A stretch of DNA of 64,000 nucleotides from Litoreibacter meonggei (GTDB lineage Bacteria; Pseudomonadota; Alphaproteobacteria; Rhodobacterales; Rhodobacteraceae): positions 372,001 through 436,000 of the forward strand of contig NZ_RCCE01000002.1 in the NCBI RefSeq assembly GCF_003663885.1, in the 5' to 3' direction. The notes below the pieces were generated by a model. The model saw only the letters and a list, made by a program, of their open reading frames with translations. It had not been told where the DNA came from and searched no databases. The position numbers were made by a program, and so were the translations under genes. Below are positions 53,437 through 62,703 of the stretch, one piece after another; position 1 is the first letter of the stretch; every line of letters starts with the position of its first letter.

Positions 53437-53774
53437 GCGATCCTCCCAGTCAGGTGGACCGTGCGCCAATCGTCGGGGAGGGTCAACGCCACAAGCCCCC
53501 GGGCTGGTGTGAAACCATCGAGGGTGGGCAAAAATGCTCTATTCGGAAGTAGTAAGGGTGGCGGCGCCGCCGAAGCGTGGTGTGCCCCCGGACAGGGTTT
53601 TACCCCCGCATCCCGTCCGGCTTTTGGCCGGATACGTATCGCGCGATTTGATCGGGTGCCCCGCTGCCCATGCTGGTCGCGACCGGCTGGCGGGATCCTG
53701 ATTAACCACTCTTGTGACGTCGAGAGGTGTTCTACGCCCCAGCCGTTGAGGCCGCGTTAACCAAGCGTGCGGTG
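53437..53774. other. 338-base GC-rich gap with hairpins, no gene recognised
   Basis: It holds a 12-base palindrome GGCGGCGCCGCC (53560-53571), a hairpin TCCGGC/GCCGGA (53616-53621 and 53627-53632) and several other GC-rich repeats. No coding frame with a ribosome binding site is convincing. It may hold a promoter for the Gfo/Idh block, a terminator for the EamA side, or a structured RNA; I could not match it to a known RNA. Confidence 0.4.
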
Positions 53775-54689
53775 CTACACGCCGGGCGGCGTGCGCAGAA
53801 TCGCGCGCTTGCGCGTGCGCACCCAGATCAGCAGGCCGGAGCCGATAATGATCGCCGCCCCGATCAGCGTCGCCGCGTCAGGGATGTGGCCCCAGATCAG
53901 GTAGCTGGAAATCGACAAGAACAGCAGGAAGAAATACGCGTAAGGCATCAGCGTGTTGGCCGTAGCAAAGCGATGTGCACGGGTCAGCAGCTCGTGACCT
54001 GCCCAGCCGAAAACGCCCAGCAGGACCAACAACACCCAGTCTAGCGCGGTGGTCGGATTGGTCCATGTCCAGATCGCCGTGGGCAACAAGACCACCGTGC
54101 CGAACAGCCCCATGTAGAACTGCATGATCTCGGTCGAGACCACCCCCGACAGCTTGCGGGTCAGGGTCGAATAGAGCGCCATCGCCACGGCGTTGTGGAA
54201 TGATAATAGCATCGCCCAATGGAACTCCGCCCCGAAAGGCCGCATCACCACCAACACACCGACAAAGCCCAGAAGGATGCCGAAGATGCGCCATGGCCCC
54301 GCCCGTTCGCCCAGCAACGGCCAACCCAGCAGGCACACCAATATCGGCGAGGTGAACATGATCGACGCGGTCACCGTCAGCGGCAGATAAATCAGGGCAA
54401 TGAAGTTGAGGGCAGTCGACGAGGTCAGCAGATAGGCCCGCAATAGCACCAACCCGAGCCGGTCTGTCTTGAACCGCTCCGCGTCCATGCCGCCGCGTGC
54501 CACCAGCCATGTGGAGATGACGAAATGCCCGACATAGCGCATGAAGGCCAGCTGCAACGCGGGCAGCCCCGCCAGCACCAACCACTTCACCGAGGTGTCG
54601 ATCATCGAGAAAAACAGCCACGCCGCCAGCATCATCCCGATGCCAAGGGTTGCGCGATCTTCCAGCGCTGGAACGGCGACGCGGCTCAT
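53775..54689 (-). CDS. DMT-superfamily (EamA) transporter
   Basis: A 304-residue membrane protein with about ten helices in two EamA repeats (first at LGIGMMLAAWLFFSMIDTSV, second from HWAMLLSFHNAVAMALYSTL). Members export or import small metabolites. It lies three bases after the dehydrogenase gene at 54693, so it is cotranscribed with the catabolic genes and may export an intermediate. Confidence 0.9.
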   Translation of the reverse strand: MSRVAVPALEDRATLGIGMMLAAWLFFSMIDTSVKWLVLAGLPALQLAFMRYVGHFVISTWLVARGGMDAERFKTDRLGLVLLRAYLLTSSTALNFIALIYLPLTVTASIMFTSPILVCLLGWPLLGERAGPWRIFGILLGFVGVLVVMRPFGAEFHWAMLLSFHNAVAMALYSTLTRKLSGVVSTEIMQFYMGLFGTVVLLPTAIWTWTNPTTALDWVLLVLLGVFGWAGHELLTRAHRFATANTLMPYAYFFLLFLSISSYLIWGHIPDAATLIGAAIIIGSGLLIWVRTRKRAILRTPPGV

Positions 54690-54692
54690 GTA

Positions 54693-55574
54693 TTACGGCT
54701 TCAGCTTGGCGGCGTAGAAGTCCACCATCTGGGAGACCATATCGTCTCCACGGCCCTCGTCGCGGGCGGTCTGCAACGCGCTCAAGGTGCTCTTCGACAT
54801 GATCGAATTCACCCCTGCGTCATCCGCCATCTTGGCATAATACCCCACATCCTTGGCCGCGTTCTTGATCGCGAAGGCCAGCTGGTTCGGGTCACCATCC
54901 ACGCCGTAGCCCTTGACGAAATCCATCATGCCGGACTGCAACGGCCCCGCGCTCATTACGTCATAAAGCGCCTTGCGGTCCACGCCCTGCACATCCGCCA
55001 TAGCGAACGCCTCGGCCATGGCATTGGCCACGGTCATGCCGAAGAAGTTGTTGATCAGCTTGATCGTGTGGCCCGAGCCAAGCGCGCCCAGATGGAAGAC
55101 GTTCTCGCCCAGATCGTCCAGCACGGGTTTGACCTTGTCGAACGCCGCCTTGTCGCCGGCGCACATGATATTGAGCAACCCGTCCTTGGCATGCGACGGC
55201 GTGCGGCCCAGGGGCGCGTCCAGATAGGCACCACCTGCGGCCGCGACCTCCACGCCCAAGGCTTTGGTCGAGGCGGGCAGCGAGGTGCCGAAATCAAGCA
55301 CCACCGCACCGGGTTTCAGCCCCGCGATCACACCGTCCGCCCCGTGCATCCGGCCCTCGACCTGATCCGACGTGCCCATGCACAGCATCACGATATCGCA
55401 GGCTTCCGCCACCTCCCGCGCGGTGCTCGCCTCGGTCGCACCACGGGCCATGGCCTGATCCACATAAGTGCGGTCGCGGTTGCCCAAGACGACCAGATCA
55501 TGGCCCTTGTCCTGCAAACGACCGACCATAGCGCCGCCCATAAGGCCAAGCCCGATAAATCCAATTTTACTCAT
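54693..55574 (-). CDS. 3-hydroxyisobutyrate dehydrogenase-family NAD(P) oxidoreductase
   Basis: A 293-residue beta-hydroxyacid dehydrogenase. The Rossmann motif GFIGLGLMGGAMVGRL and the catalytic-lysine region GHTIKLINNFFG are clear. The usual substrate loop DAPVSGG reads DAPLGRTP, which suggests a substrate other than hydroxyisobutyrate, such as a tartronate-semialdehyde or sugar-acid derivative. It overlaps the flavoenzyme gene by four bases (ATGA). Confidence 0.9.
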   Translation of the reverse strand: MSKIGFIGLGLMGGAMVGRLQDKGHDLVVLGNRDRTYVDQAMARGATEASTAREVAEACDIVMLCMGTSDQVEGRMHGADGVIAGLKPGAVVLDFGTSLPASTKALGVEVAAAGGAYLDAPLGRTPSHAKDGLLNIMCAGDKAAFDKVKPVLDDLGENVFHLGALGSGHTIKLINNFFGMTVANAMAEAFAMADVQGVDRKALYDVMSAGPLQSGMMDFVKGYGVDGDPNQLAFAIKNAAKDVGYYAKMADDAGVNSIMSKSTLSALQTARDEGRGDDMVSQMVDFYAAKLKP

Positions 55575-56680
55575 GCTGTCTCTCCTGTCTTTTCCAGTAT
55601 TAGTGCCGCGCCAAGGCGGCCAATTTCGTCACTACATTTCGCCCCTGCCCCATTGCCGCCCGTGCACAGAGCAATCCGGTCGGACAGGCGAGCTATCTCC
55701 GGCAGGCGGTCCTTGGTCCAAGACGTGACGCAGGCTTCCATGCTTACCGCGCGAATATCCAGATCGGGCATCAGCTCGCGGATCATTCCGTGCAGGTGGT
55801 CGCGGACCTTCGCGTTGCCGCCCGAGCGGAACCACTCTCCGATGGCCTGCTGGCCGACCAGAGGCACATCTTCCGGATCGCCCCCCAGTTTGATGTAGAG
55901 CTTCCCGTCAGGGTAACGGATCGGCGGCAGTAAATACGGATCTTCCGGCGTGTCATAAACCAGCGTCGGCATGGTGTTCAACCGTGCGGCCTCCGCCTCG
56001 CTCACCTCGAAGAACGCGACTGTACGCGTGTAGACCTCCAGCTTTGGCGGGCGCGCCAGAACCGTATCGGTGTTGTAGCCAGCGGCGACCAGAACTTGGT
56101 CGAAGCGGTGGCGGCCTTCGTCGGTGGTCACCTTCACATGATCGCCGCGCTCGTCCAGTCCCTCTACCGTTTTCTCCACTAACGTCGCGCCAAAAGAGTG
56201 TGCCGCCTTGGTCTGGGCCGCGACCAGATTGCGCGGGCTGACATGGCCCGCCCGCGTTGGTTCATGGTAGCCGGTGAAATGTTCGGGAAAGCGAAAGAAC
56301 GGGAACCGTTGCGCCAGCTCTTGGTGGTCCATCGCGTCGCAAGGCACGTCATGCTTCAGCCGCCCCACGTCCACACGAGCCATGAACGCCTTGCCCCCCG
56401 CCATCACCGCGCCAGTTTCGGTGTAAAACTGGATGCCGCTTTGCCGCTCAATCTCGGCATACCGGTCAATCGCCGCTGTCGAGACTCCGACCCAGTATTC
56501 ATCCAGCGCATTTTTGCGTGTGATCCGCCCCTCGTCGTAATGCGAGCCGAACACGCCTGCGTGGCTGCGCTTGTCGCGCGGCTCGGGCGGACCAATCAGG
56601 GTCACGTCCTGCCCCGCCATCGCCAGATGCCGCGCTGCCGCCGCACCCCAAAGCCCCCGACCGATGACGGCTATGCTCAC
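55571..56680 (-). CDS. FAD-dependent oxidoreductase, DAO family
   Basis: A 369-residue flavoprotein with the dinucleotide fold SIAVIGRGLWGAAAARHLAM and the C-terminal flavin motif ALCTGGNGAGAKCSDEIGRL. DAO-family enzymes oxidise amines, N-methyl groups or hydroxyacids such as sarcosine and glycerol 3-phosphate. It overlaps the dioxygenase gene upstream by four bases and the dehydrogenase gene downstream by four bases. The substrate is not known. Confidence 0.88.
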   Translation of the reverse strand: MSIAVIGRGLWGAAAARHLAMAGQDVTLIGPPEPRDKRSHAGVFGSHYDEGRITRKNALDEYWVGVSTAAIDRYAEIERQSGIQFYTETGAVMAGGKAFMARVDVGRLKHDVPCDAMDHQELAQRFPFFRFPEHFTGYHEPTRAGHVSPRNLVAAQTKAAHSFGATLVEKTVEGLDERGDHVKVTTDEGRHRFDQVLVAAGYNTDTVLARPPKLEVYTRTVAFFEVSEAEAARLNTMPTLVYDTPEDPYLLPPIRYPDGKLYIKLGGDPEDVPLVGQQAIGEWFRSGGNAKVRDHLHGMIRELMPDLDIRAVSMEACVTSWTKDRLPEIARLSDRIALCTGGNGAGAKCSDEIGRLGAALILEKTGETA

Positions 56681-57561
56681 TTGGCCACCTCGAAGGACCG
56701 TGCGCCAAGGCGCTTCTGGATTTCGTAAATGGTGAAATTGTCGGTGGGCAGCGGCGCAGGAATACGCGCGCCGATGCTTTGCACTCGCGGCTCCAGCGTT
56801 GGATCACCGCACAGCATCCGGTCGTTGTAGTCCTTGATGTCGCTCCAGCGGGTCAGCGAGCCCATGATCGGGAACGCATCCGCCGCCATCATTTCATAAA
56901 ACAGCAACCGGCGGTCGCGGGTCGACTGGTTGAGCGCCGAGCCATGCACGATCCGCCCGTGATGGATCGACACCGAGCCGGCTGGTCCCTTCAACTCCAC
57001 CGCGTCCTTCATGTCGAAACCGCAGGCCGCAAGGTCCATGGCTCCTGCAAATACCCCGTCGACATGGTGGTCATAGATTGGATGTTTGTGCGAGCCGGGG
57101 AACACCATCAGCGGGCCGTTCTCACTTTCCATGTCGTCAAGGATCACCGCGATGGCCAGCACGTCGTCATTGGTATGCGGATAAAACGCGAAGTCCTGGT
57201 GCCACTCCACCGCCGCGCCGAAGCCTGCGGATTTCATGTTCAGCTTGGTCGTGTGCAACCGCAGGTCCGGCCCCACCAGATCACGCGCAGGGGCAAGGAT
57301 CAGGTCGGAATACATCAGGTCGCGCATCACCTTGTTATGGGTATGCGGCAGTTTGATACGCCGCACGCGCGGGGTTTCCGGCGTGTGGCTGTCTTCCAGA
57401 TCGATCTCGTCGGTACTCTCGGTCAGGCTCTTGGCCTGCTCCTGATACTTGGCAATCTCGGCGCGCAGGCTAGCCAGCACATCTTCGGGGATGCGCTTTT
57501 CCAGAATGAGATAGCCGTTCTCGTCATAGAAGTCTTTTTGTGTTTGCGTCAGCGTTTCCAT
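56677..57561 (-). CDS. Phytanoyl-CoA dioxygenase-family oxygenase
   Basis: A 294-residue Fe(II)/2-oxoglutarate oxygenase. The iron triad is visible as HQD (VEWHQDFAFYPH) with a distal His in GRIVHGSALNQS, followed by the 2-oxoglutarate-binding Arg region STRDRRLLFYE. It hydroxylates, or oxidatively demethylates through hydroxylation, an unknown substrate. I start at the ATG 57561; a TTG six bases earlier lies too close to GGAGG. It precedes the DAO gene, and a 71-base gap separates it from the Gfo/Idh gene upstream. Confidence 0.9.
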   Translation of the reverse strand: METLTQTQKDFYDENGYLILEKRIPEDVLASLRAEIAKYQEQAKSLTESTDEIDLEDSHTPETPRVRRIKLPHTHNKVMRDLMYSDLILAPARDLVGPDLRLHTTKLNMKSAGFGAAVEWHQDFAFYPHTNDDVLAIAVILDDMESENGPLMVFPGSHKHPIYDHHVDGVFAGAMDLAACGFDMKDAVELKGPAGSVSIHHGRIVHGSALNQSTRDRRLLFYEMMAADAFPIMGSLTRWSDIKDYNDRMLCGDPTLEPRVQSIGARIPAPLPTDNFTIYEIQKRLGARSFEVAK

Positions 57562-57632
57562 AGTCAATTGTCCTCCAGTTTACGCCCCATGACGGGATTG
57601 CGCGGGTGGGTGGGCCGAGGCCGCAGGCGAGG

Positions 57633-58619
57633 TCAGCCGCCCGTGCTCGGGGCCACCGCCGCCTCAATCTTCAACGTCGTCTCCAAAGTTTTTCGCCCCT
57701 CACGGGCAGATAACAGCGGCGCGACTTCGCCCGCGCAGACCCGCGCAAAATGCTCCAACTGCGCTACCAGTGGCACGTTGAGAGCGACGGCATGCTCCTC
57801 GCGGTGTGGGCGTTGAGACCAGTCTGCCGCCCCCGACCAGACGGTCAGCGACGGAAAAGCCACAGCCCCTTCGGTGCCGCAAATGCGCAGGTAGTCCTCG
57901 CCCGTGGTGGCGATGTTCGGGTTCTCACCCGTCCCCGCCTCAAAGCTGTAGGGCGACGCGGTGGTGTCGGCAAAACTGATGCTCGTCGCCAACCCGCCGT
58001 CGAACCCCAGCAGCGCCACGCCGCTTTCCACTCGTGCAGCACCTCGCTGTGCGTTGGAGCCGAGGCCCTGCACAGAAGCGACCTCGCCGAACAGGTGCCG
58101 CAGCAGATCGACCTCATGCACCAGATTTATCAGAACGGGTGAGCCGTCCGGCCCTGCCCGCCATGGCACCTCGAAATAGGGATCAGGCTTTTTCAGCGCC
58201 CAGATCATCGACGCCAGAACTGGCGTCCCGATAGCGCCATTGTCCAGTAACTCTTTCAGCTTTGCCACCGCCGCGTGGTGGCGGCGGTGATGGCCCACAA
58301 GCGTCTGCACGCCTGCCCGCTCGGCTGCTGCAATGATCCGGTCAGCAGCCTCCAACGAGTGGGCCACGGGCTTCTCGATCAGCATGTGCCAGCCGCGCAC
58401 CGCCGCAGCCTCGGCGTGGTCTGCGTGCAGATGCGAGGGCGTGGCGATCAGGATCGCGTCGGCCTCTACATCTACTGCGTCGATGCTATCGAAATGCGGC
58501 ACATGGGTCTGCGTCAGTTGCGGGTCAATGACGCCAACCACGTCGACCTGTGGCATCTCCAGCGCATGCGCCAGATGCCGCGCGCCGATCAGACCTATGC
58601 CCGCAACCAGCAGCCGCAC
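57633..58619 (-). CDS. Gfo/Idh/MocA-family oxidoreductase
   Basis: A 328-residue dehydrogenase with Rossmann opening RLLVAGIGLIGARHLAHA, the EKP motif (MLIEKPVAHS) and substrate domain NLVHEVDLLRHLFG. I use the GTG at 58619, overlapping the stop of the dehydratase gene, which gives the usual short N-terminus; an ATG at 58643 would add eight residues. It is the fourth Gfo/Idh gene of the minus-strand cluster. Confidence 0.87.
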   Translation of the reverse strand: MRLLVAGIGLIGARHLAHALEMPQVDVVGVIDPQLTQTHVPHFDSIDAVDVEADAILIATPSHLHADHAEAAAVRGWHMLIEKPVAHSLEAADRIIAAAERAGVQTLVGHHRRHHAAVAKLKELLDNGAIGTPVLASMIWALKKPDPYFEVPWRAGPDGSPVLINLVHEVDLLRHLFGEVASVQGLGSNAQRGAARVESGVALLGFDGGLATSISFADTTASPYSFEAGTGENPNIATTGEDYLRICGTEGAVAFPSLTVWSGAADWSQRPHREEHAVALNVPLVAQLEHFARVCAGEVAPLLSAREGRKTLETTLKIEAAVAPSTGG

Positions 58620-60121
58620 TACATCACCGCGCCGATTTGCCATGGGACGAATTCGAAATCGCCCAAACCCTGCGCCTCGGACTTGGAGACCTCACCGGAC
58701 GCCACGCGCAGGATCAGATCGTAAATCTCGCGGCCCTTTTCTTCCAACGACACACCCGCTGTCAGCATGTCGCCTGCGTTCACGTCCATGTCGTCGGTCA
58801 TGCGGGTATACATCTCGGTGTTGGTGGACACTTTGATGGTCGGGCTGGGCTTCGACCCGAAGGCCGAGCCGCGCCCCGTGGTGAACACCACCACCTGACA
58901 GCCGCCCGCGATCTGGCCGGTGACGGAGGCCGGATCGTAGCCGGGGCTGTCCATGAAGGTGAAGCCCTTGGCGGTCACGGGCTCCGCGTATTTATAGACG
59001 CCCGTCAGCGGCGAGGTGCCGCCCTTGGCTGCGGCCCCCAGCGACTTCTCCAAGATCGTGGTCAACCCGCCCTTCTTGTTGCCGGGCGACGGGTTGTTGT
59101 CCATCGAGCCGCGATTGCGCTCGGTATAATCCTTCCACCACTCGATCATGCCGATGAGTTTTTGGCCCACTTCGGACGACACCGCGCGACGGGTGAGCAG
59201 GTGTTCGGCACCGTAAATCTCGGGCGTTTCGGCCAGCACGCCCGTGCCGCCTTGGGCGGCGAGCAGGTCGCAAGCGTAGCCCAAAGCCGGGTTGGCCGTG
59301 ACACCGGACCACGCGTCAGAGCCGCCACATTGCAGGGCGACTTTCAACTCGGACACCGGACATTCGCTGCGGGTCGCCTGATTGGCGATCGGTAGCATGG
59401 CCTCGACCTTTTTGATGCCCAGATCAATGGTCTTTTGCAGGCCCGCCACGCCTTGGATGTTCATCACCTGAAAGGACTCGTCCTGTTTCAGGCCATACGC
59501 GTCCAGCAGCCAGTCGATCTGGTTCATCTCGCAGCCCAAGCCCACCATCAGCACGCCCGCGTGGTTCGGGTGCTTGGCATAACCCCACATGACGCGCTGC
59601 AAAGCCTCGAACCCGTCGCCGTCCCCCGCCATGCCGCAGCCGGTGCCGTGGACGAAGGCGCAGACGCCGTCGACATTGGGGAAGTCTTTCAGGCGTTCCG
59701 GAGTGAAGTGGTCCGAGATACGCCGTGCGGCCGTCGCGGAGCAGTTTACCGAGGTGACGATGGCGATGTAATTGCGCGTGCCCACCGAACCGTTCTCGCG
59801 GCGGTAGCCCATGAAAGCGTCACCTGTGGCAGGGGTAACGGGGCGCATGTCGGTGCCGAATTCGTAGTCCTGCGCGGTCGGCACGAAGTCGCAGTTTTGC
59901 GTGTGGACGTGATCTCCCGCCGCGATATCGGTCGAGGCCACACCGATCATCTGCGCGTATTTGCGGATCTGCTCACCCTTCCCGATGGCGCGGGTGGCGA
60001 TCTTGTGGCCGGAGGGGATCAGTCCGGTGGTGGCGACGTCTTCAATGGACGTCCCCGCTTCCAAGGCACGGGTGGCGGTGACGACATTGTCGTCTGCATC
60101 TAGGCGAATGGTGTCTTTCAT
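58619..60121 (-). CDS. uxaA: Altronate/galactarate dehydratase-family protein (UxaA-like)
   Basis: A 500-residue protein with an N-terminal SAF domain (about residues 1-95, ALEAGTSIEDVATTGLIPSG) fused to the dehydratase domain, as in full-length UxaA. Segments typical of the family are VGTRNYIAIVTSVNCSATAA, HGTGCGMAGDGDGFEALQR, LQCGGSDAWSGVTANPALG and FTTGRGSAFGSKPSPTIKV. It should dehydrate a sugar acid to a 2-keto-3-deoxy acid with a metal cofactor. No uxaB or uxaC is present, so the true substrate may not be altronate. It lies 11 bases after the upstream dioxygenase gene. Confidence 0.88.
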   Translation of the reverse strand: MKDTIRLDADDNVVTATRALEAGTSIEDVATTGLIPSGHKIATRAIGKGEQIRKYAQMIGVASTDIAAGDHVHTQNCDFVPTAQDYEFGTDMRPVTPATGDAFMGYRRENGSVGTRNYIAIVTSVNCSATAARRISDHFTPERLKDFPNVDGVCAFVHGTGCGMAGDGDGFEALQRVMWGYAKHPNHAGVLMVGLGCEMNQIDWLLDAYGLKQDESFQVMNIQGVAGLQKTIDLGIKKVEAMLPIANQATRSECPVSELKVALQCGGSDAWSGVTANPALGYACDLLAAQGGTGVLAETPEIYGAEHLLTRRAVSSEVGQKLIGMIEWWKDYTERNRGSMDNNPSPGNKKGGLTTILEKSLGAAAKGGTSPLTGVYKYAEPVTAKGFTFMDSPGYDPASVTGQIAGGCQVVVFTTGRGSAFGSKPSPTIKVSTNTEMYTRMTDDMDVNAGDMLTAGVSLEEKGREIYDLILRVASGEVSKSEAQGLGDFEFVPWQIGAVM

Positions 60122-60132
60122 GGGGTCTACTT

Positions 60133-61062
60133 TCAGGCGCAATAAGGCGCGTCGGAGGTCCAGCGGTGAATGTCGATATGAGGCTCGGCGGCGAGGCGTG
60201 CGCGGGCGTCTTGCCACATGCTGCGCCATGCTTTCCAGTCGTGCAACTCGGAATCCGGCTTGGCGCTAGATCGGGCTACGAAGTCTGGGAAATGGCTGCG
60301 GCCCGTAGGCTGGCCGGTTTTGTTGAAGCGCAGGTCGAACGACCAGCGGATGCCTTGCGAGATGTTCGGCAGGGACGCGTGCGGGACCAGCGGGTGGAAC
60401 AAAACCGCACCACCAGACGGAACAGGTAAAGGCACCGCGCCGTCCTCATCAATGAACGCGTCCGCGATGGCGGTTTGCTTTTTCGGGCAATGGGGCAGGA
60501 TGTCTTGCGGGCCGTTGAAGGGCTGCACCTTCAGGCAGCCGTTCTCGATGGTGGCGTCAGTGACGGCGAGCCAAACGGTGACCATGTCAGTCTCGTCCGC
60601 TTCCTCCAATGCCACTGCGCGGTCTTGATGCCAGTCGGTGGAGGTGATGTGCGCGCGCGCCTCGTCCGCATTCAACTCGGTCGCAGGGGGCTTGATGCGC
60701 ACATGCTGGATGGGGTTGGAGGTGATCTCTGGCCCGATCAGATCCTCGACCATGTCCAGCAAGCGCGGATGCGTGACCATCTCGAACACGGCGGGGCCGA
60801 AATGCATCGGCGTGTCGGCAGCAATGCGGTCGCCCGGCAGGGAGATATCCATGGGTTGGAACCAGTCACGCCCCGCGCGGTAGGCGGTGACGAGCTTGTC
60901 TTCGAAGCTGTGCGCCTCAGGCAAACCCCACTTCGCATAGAGCCTATCCAGCAGGTCCGCATATTCCTCGCGCACCCGCTGGAGTGTCTCTTGCGGCACC
61001 ACGTCAGGGACGACCAGATAGCCGTCTCGATTAAACGCAGCTATCTGGTCGGTGTTGAGCAT
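60133..61062 (-). CDS. Phytanoyl-CoA dioxygenase-family oxygenase
   Basis: A 309-residue Fe(II)/2-oxoglutarate oxygenase, the second in this cluster and only loosely similar to that at 56677. The iron ligands are HQD (STDWHQDRAVALEE) and His in HPLVPHASLPN, followed by the 2-oxoglutarate Arg near GIRWSFDLRFN. AGGAGGG lies just upstream of the ATG. It is nine bases from the TRAP permease gene, so it is probably made with the transporter and may act first on the imported compound. Confidence 0.9.
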   Translation of the reverse strand: MLNTDQIAAFNRDGYLVVPDVVPQETLQRVREEYADLLDRLYAKWGLPEAHSFEDKLVTAYRAGRDWFQPMDISLPGDRIAADTPMHFGPAVFEMVTHPRLLDMVEDLIGPEITSNPIQHVRIKPPATELNADEARAHITSTDWHQDRAVALEEADETDMVTVWLAVTDATIENGCLKVQPFNGPQDILPHCPKKQTAIADAFIDEDGAVPLPVPSGGAVLFHPLVPHASLPNISQGIRWSFDLRFNKTGQPTGRSHFPDFVARSSAKPDSELHDWKAWRSMWQDARARLAAEPHIDIHRWTSDAPYCA

Positions 61063-61071
61063 TATGCCCTC

Positions 61072-62703
61072 CTACGGAAGCAGGAGCGAGACGATGGGCG
61101 GATAGATCAGCAGCACCGACAGCGCACACAGCTGGATACAGATGAACGGCAAGAAGCCTTTGAAAATATCCGTCAGCGAGATATGCGCAGGCGCCACCGA
61201 CTTGAGGTAGAACGCGGCAGGACCAAAGGGCGGCGATAGGAAGCTGACCTGCATGTTCATACAGAACACCACCCCGAACCAGATTGCCACGTGGCGCGGG
61301 TTTAGTTCGCCGAACATGCCGATTTCCTCGATCGGCAAGCGCTGTACGATGGGCAGAAACACCGGAATGATCAGCAACACGATGCCCACCCAATCCATGA
61401 ACGCGCCCATGAACAGGAGGATCAGCATCATAGCCAGAATGATCCCCATGGTCGGCAAATCAGAGCCAACAATGAAATCGGCCACGTATGTCGGGCCACC
61501 AGCGATGGTGTAGGCACCGGCCAAAGCCGCCGCCCCGATGGTCACCCAAATGATCGTGCCGGTAGATTTGAGCGTGCGCATCAGCGAATCCCAAACCAGA
61601 TCGCTGGAGGCTTCGCCGCGCAAGACCGCGATGACGAACACAGCGAAGGCGCCCATACCAGCAGCCTCGGTGATGCCGGTGATGCCGCCGTAGATGGACC
61701 CCAGAACAACGCCGATGACGACGATGGGCGGCACAAGGCCCTTGCCCATGTCCCAGCCGATTTTGGTGCGCTCGCGACCGAAGGCAAAGAAGATCAGCAG
61801 CAGCGCAATCGCGACCAATCCGGCGAACCAAGGCACATAGTCGGCAGTGCCCCAGAAGATCGGATCAACACCGTCACCTTTGTCGACGTTCTCACCCGTC
61901 ATGGTGAAGAACAAGGCCCGGAAGAACAGCACCACGGAGAAGCCTGCAACCAGCACCGACATGAACGCCCCAAACAGAGCCAGCTTTGCCAAGCCGCGTG
62001 GCTCGCCCTCTACCGGGTCGGGCAGCGGTGCATCTTCCGGGCGCAACTGTGTGCGCACGATGATGTAGATGATGATGAAAGAGGCCAGCATGAAGCCCGG
62101 AAGGAAGGACGCGGTAAACAGCGCCTTGATCGAAGTCTCGGTGATCAGGCCGTAGATAATCAACACGATAGATGGCGGGATCATCGTACCAAGGCTGCCG
62201 GACGCACAGATCGTGCCGATGGCAAGGTTCTGATTATACCCCAGCCGCAGCATTTGCGGCAGCGCGATGAGCCCGAGAAGAACAACCTCGCCACCGATGA
62301 TGCCGGACATGGCGGCCATGATAACGGCCATGATCGAGGTCACGATGGCGATGCCGCCACGGGTACGGCTCAACCAGACGTTAAGCGAGGAATACATATC
62401 TTTAGCAATGCCGGAGCGTTCCAGCAGAGACGCCATGAAGATAAATAGCGGAATTGATATGAGCACATAGTCCGTTAAGAGCCCGTATATTTTCTGCGCC
62501 AGAATATTGAGCGGCCCTGACCCCGGCCTGCCGGTCAGTATCCCGTCCCCGAAGGTCCAAGGAGCGGAAAGAAGTGCAGGCTCGAATTTCATGACAAGTA
62601 CCAGCACCGCCAAAATGGCCGAGGCCATGCCCAGCGGCATACCGATCGCCAGCAGCACCAGCAGGCCCATCATCAAGACGAGCGAGATTGTTCCAATATC
62701 CAT
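61072..62703 (-). CDS. dctM: TRAP transporter large permease (DctM family)
   Basis: A 543-residue membrane protein, longer than the classical DctM of about 425 residues; the extra length is a central segment with additional helices around residues 230-320. Family motifs include GIGMPLGMASAILAVLVLVM-type N-terminus, ICASGSLGTMIPPSIVLIIY and ILLFMGAFMDWVGIVLLIIP. It translocates organic acids with sodium, fed by a periplasmic receptor. It overlaps the small permease gene by one base (TAATG). Confidence 0.9.
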   Translation of the reverse strand: MDIGTISLVLMMGLLVLLAIGMPLGMASAILAVLVLVMKFEPALLSAPWTFGDGILTGRPGSGPLNILAQKIYGLLTDYVLISIPLFIFMASLLERSGIAKDMYSSLNVWLSRTRGGIAIVTSIMAVIMAAMSGIIGGEVVLLGLIALPQMLRLGYNQNLAIGTICASGSLGTMIPPSIVLIIYGLITETSIKALFTASFLPGFMLASFIIIYIIVRTQLRPEDAPLPDPVEGEPRGLAKLALFGAFMSVLVAGFSVVLFFRALFFTMTGENVDKGDGVDPIFWGTADYVPWFAGLVAIALLLIFFAFGRERTKIGWDMGKGLVPPIVVIGVVLGSIYGGITGITEAAGMGAFAVFVIAVLRGEASSDLVWDSLMRTLKSTGTIIWVTIGAAALAGAYTIAGGPTYVADFIVGSDLPTMGIILAMMLILLFMGAFMDWVGIVLLIIPVFLPIVQRLPIEEIGMFGELNPRHVAIWFGVVFCMNMQVSFLSPPFGPAAFYLKSVAPAHISLTDIFKGFLPFICIQLCALSVLLIYPPIVSLLLP

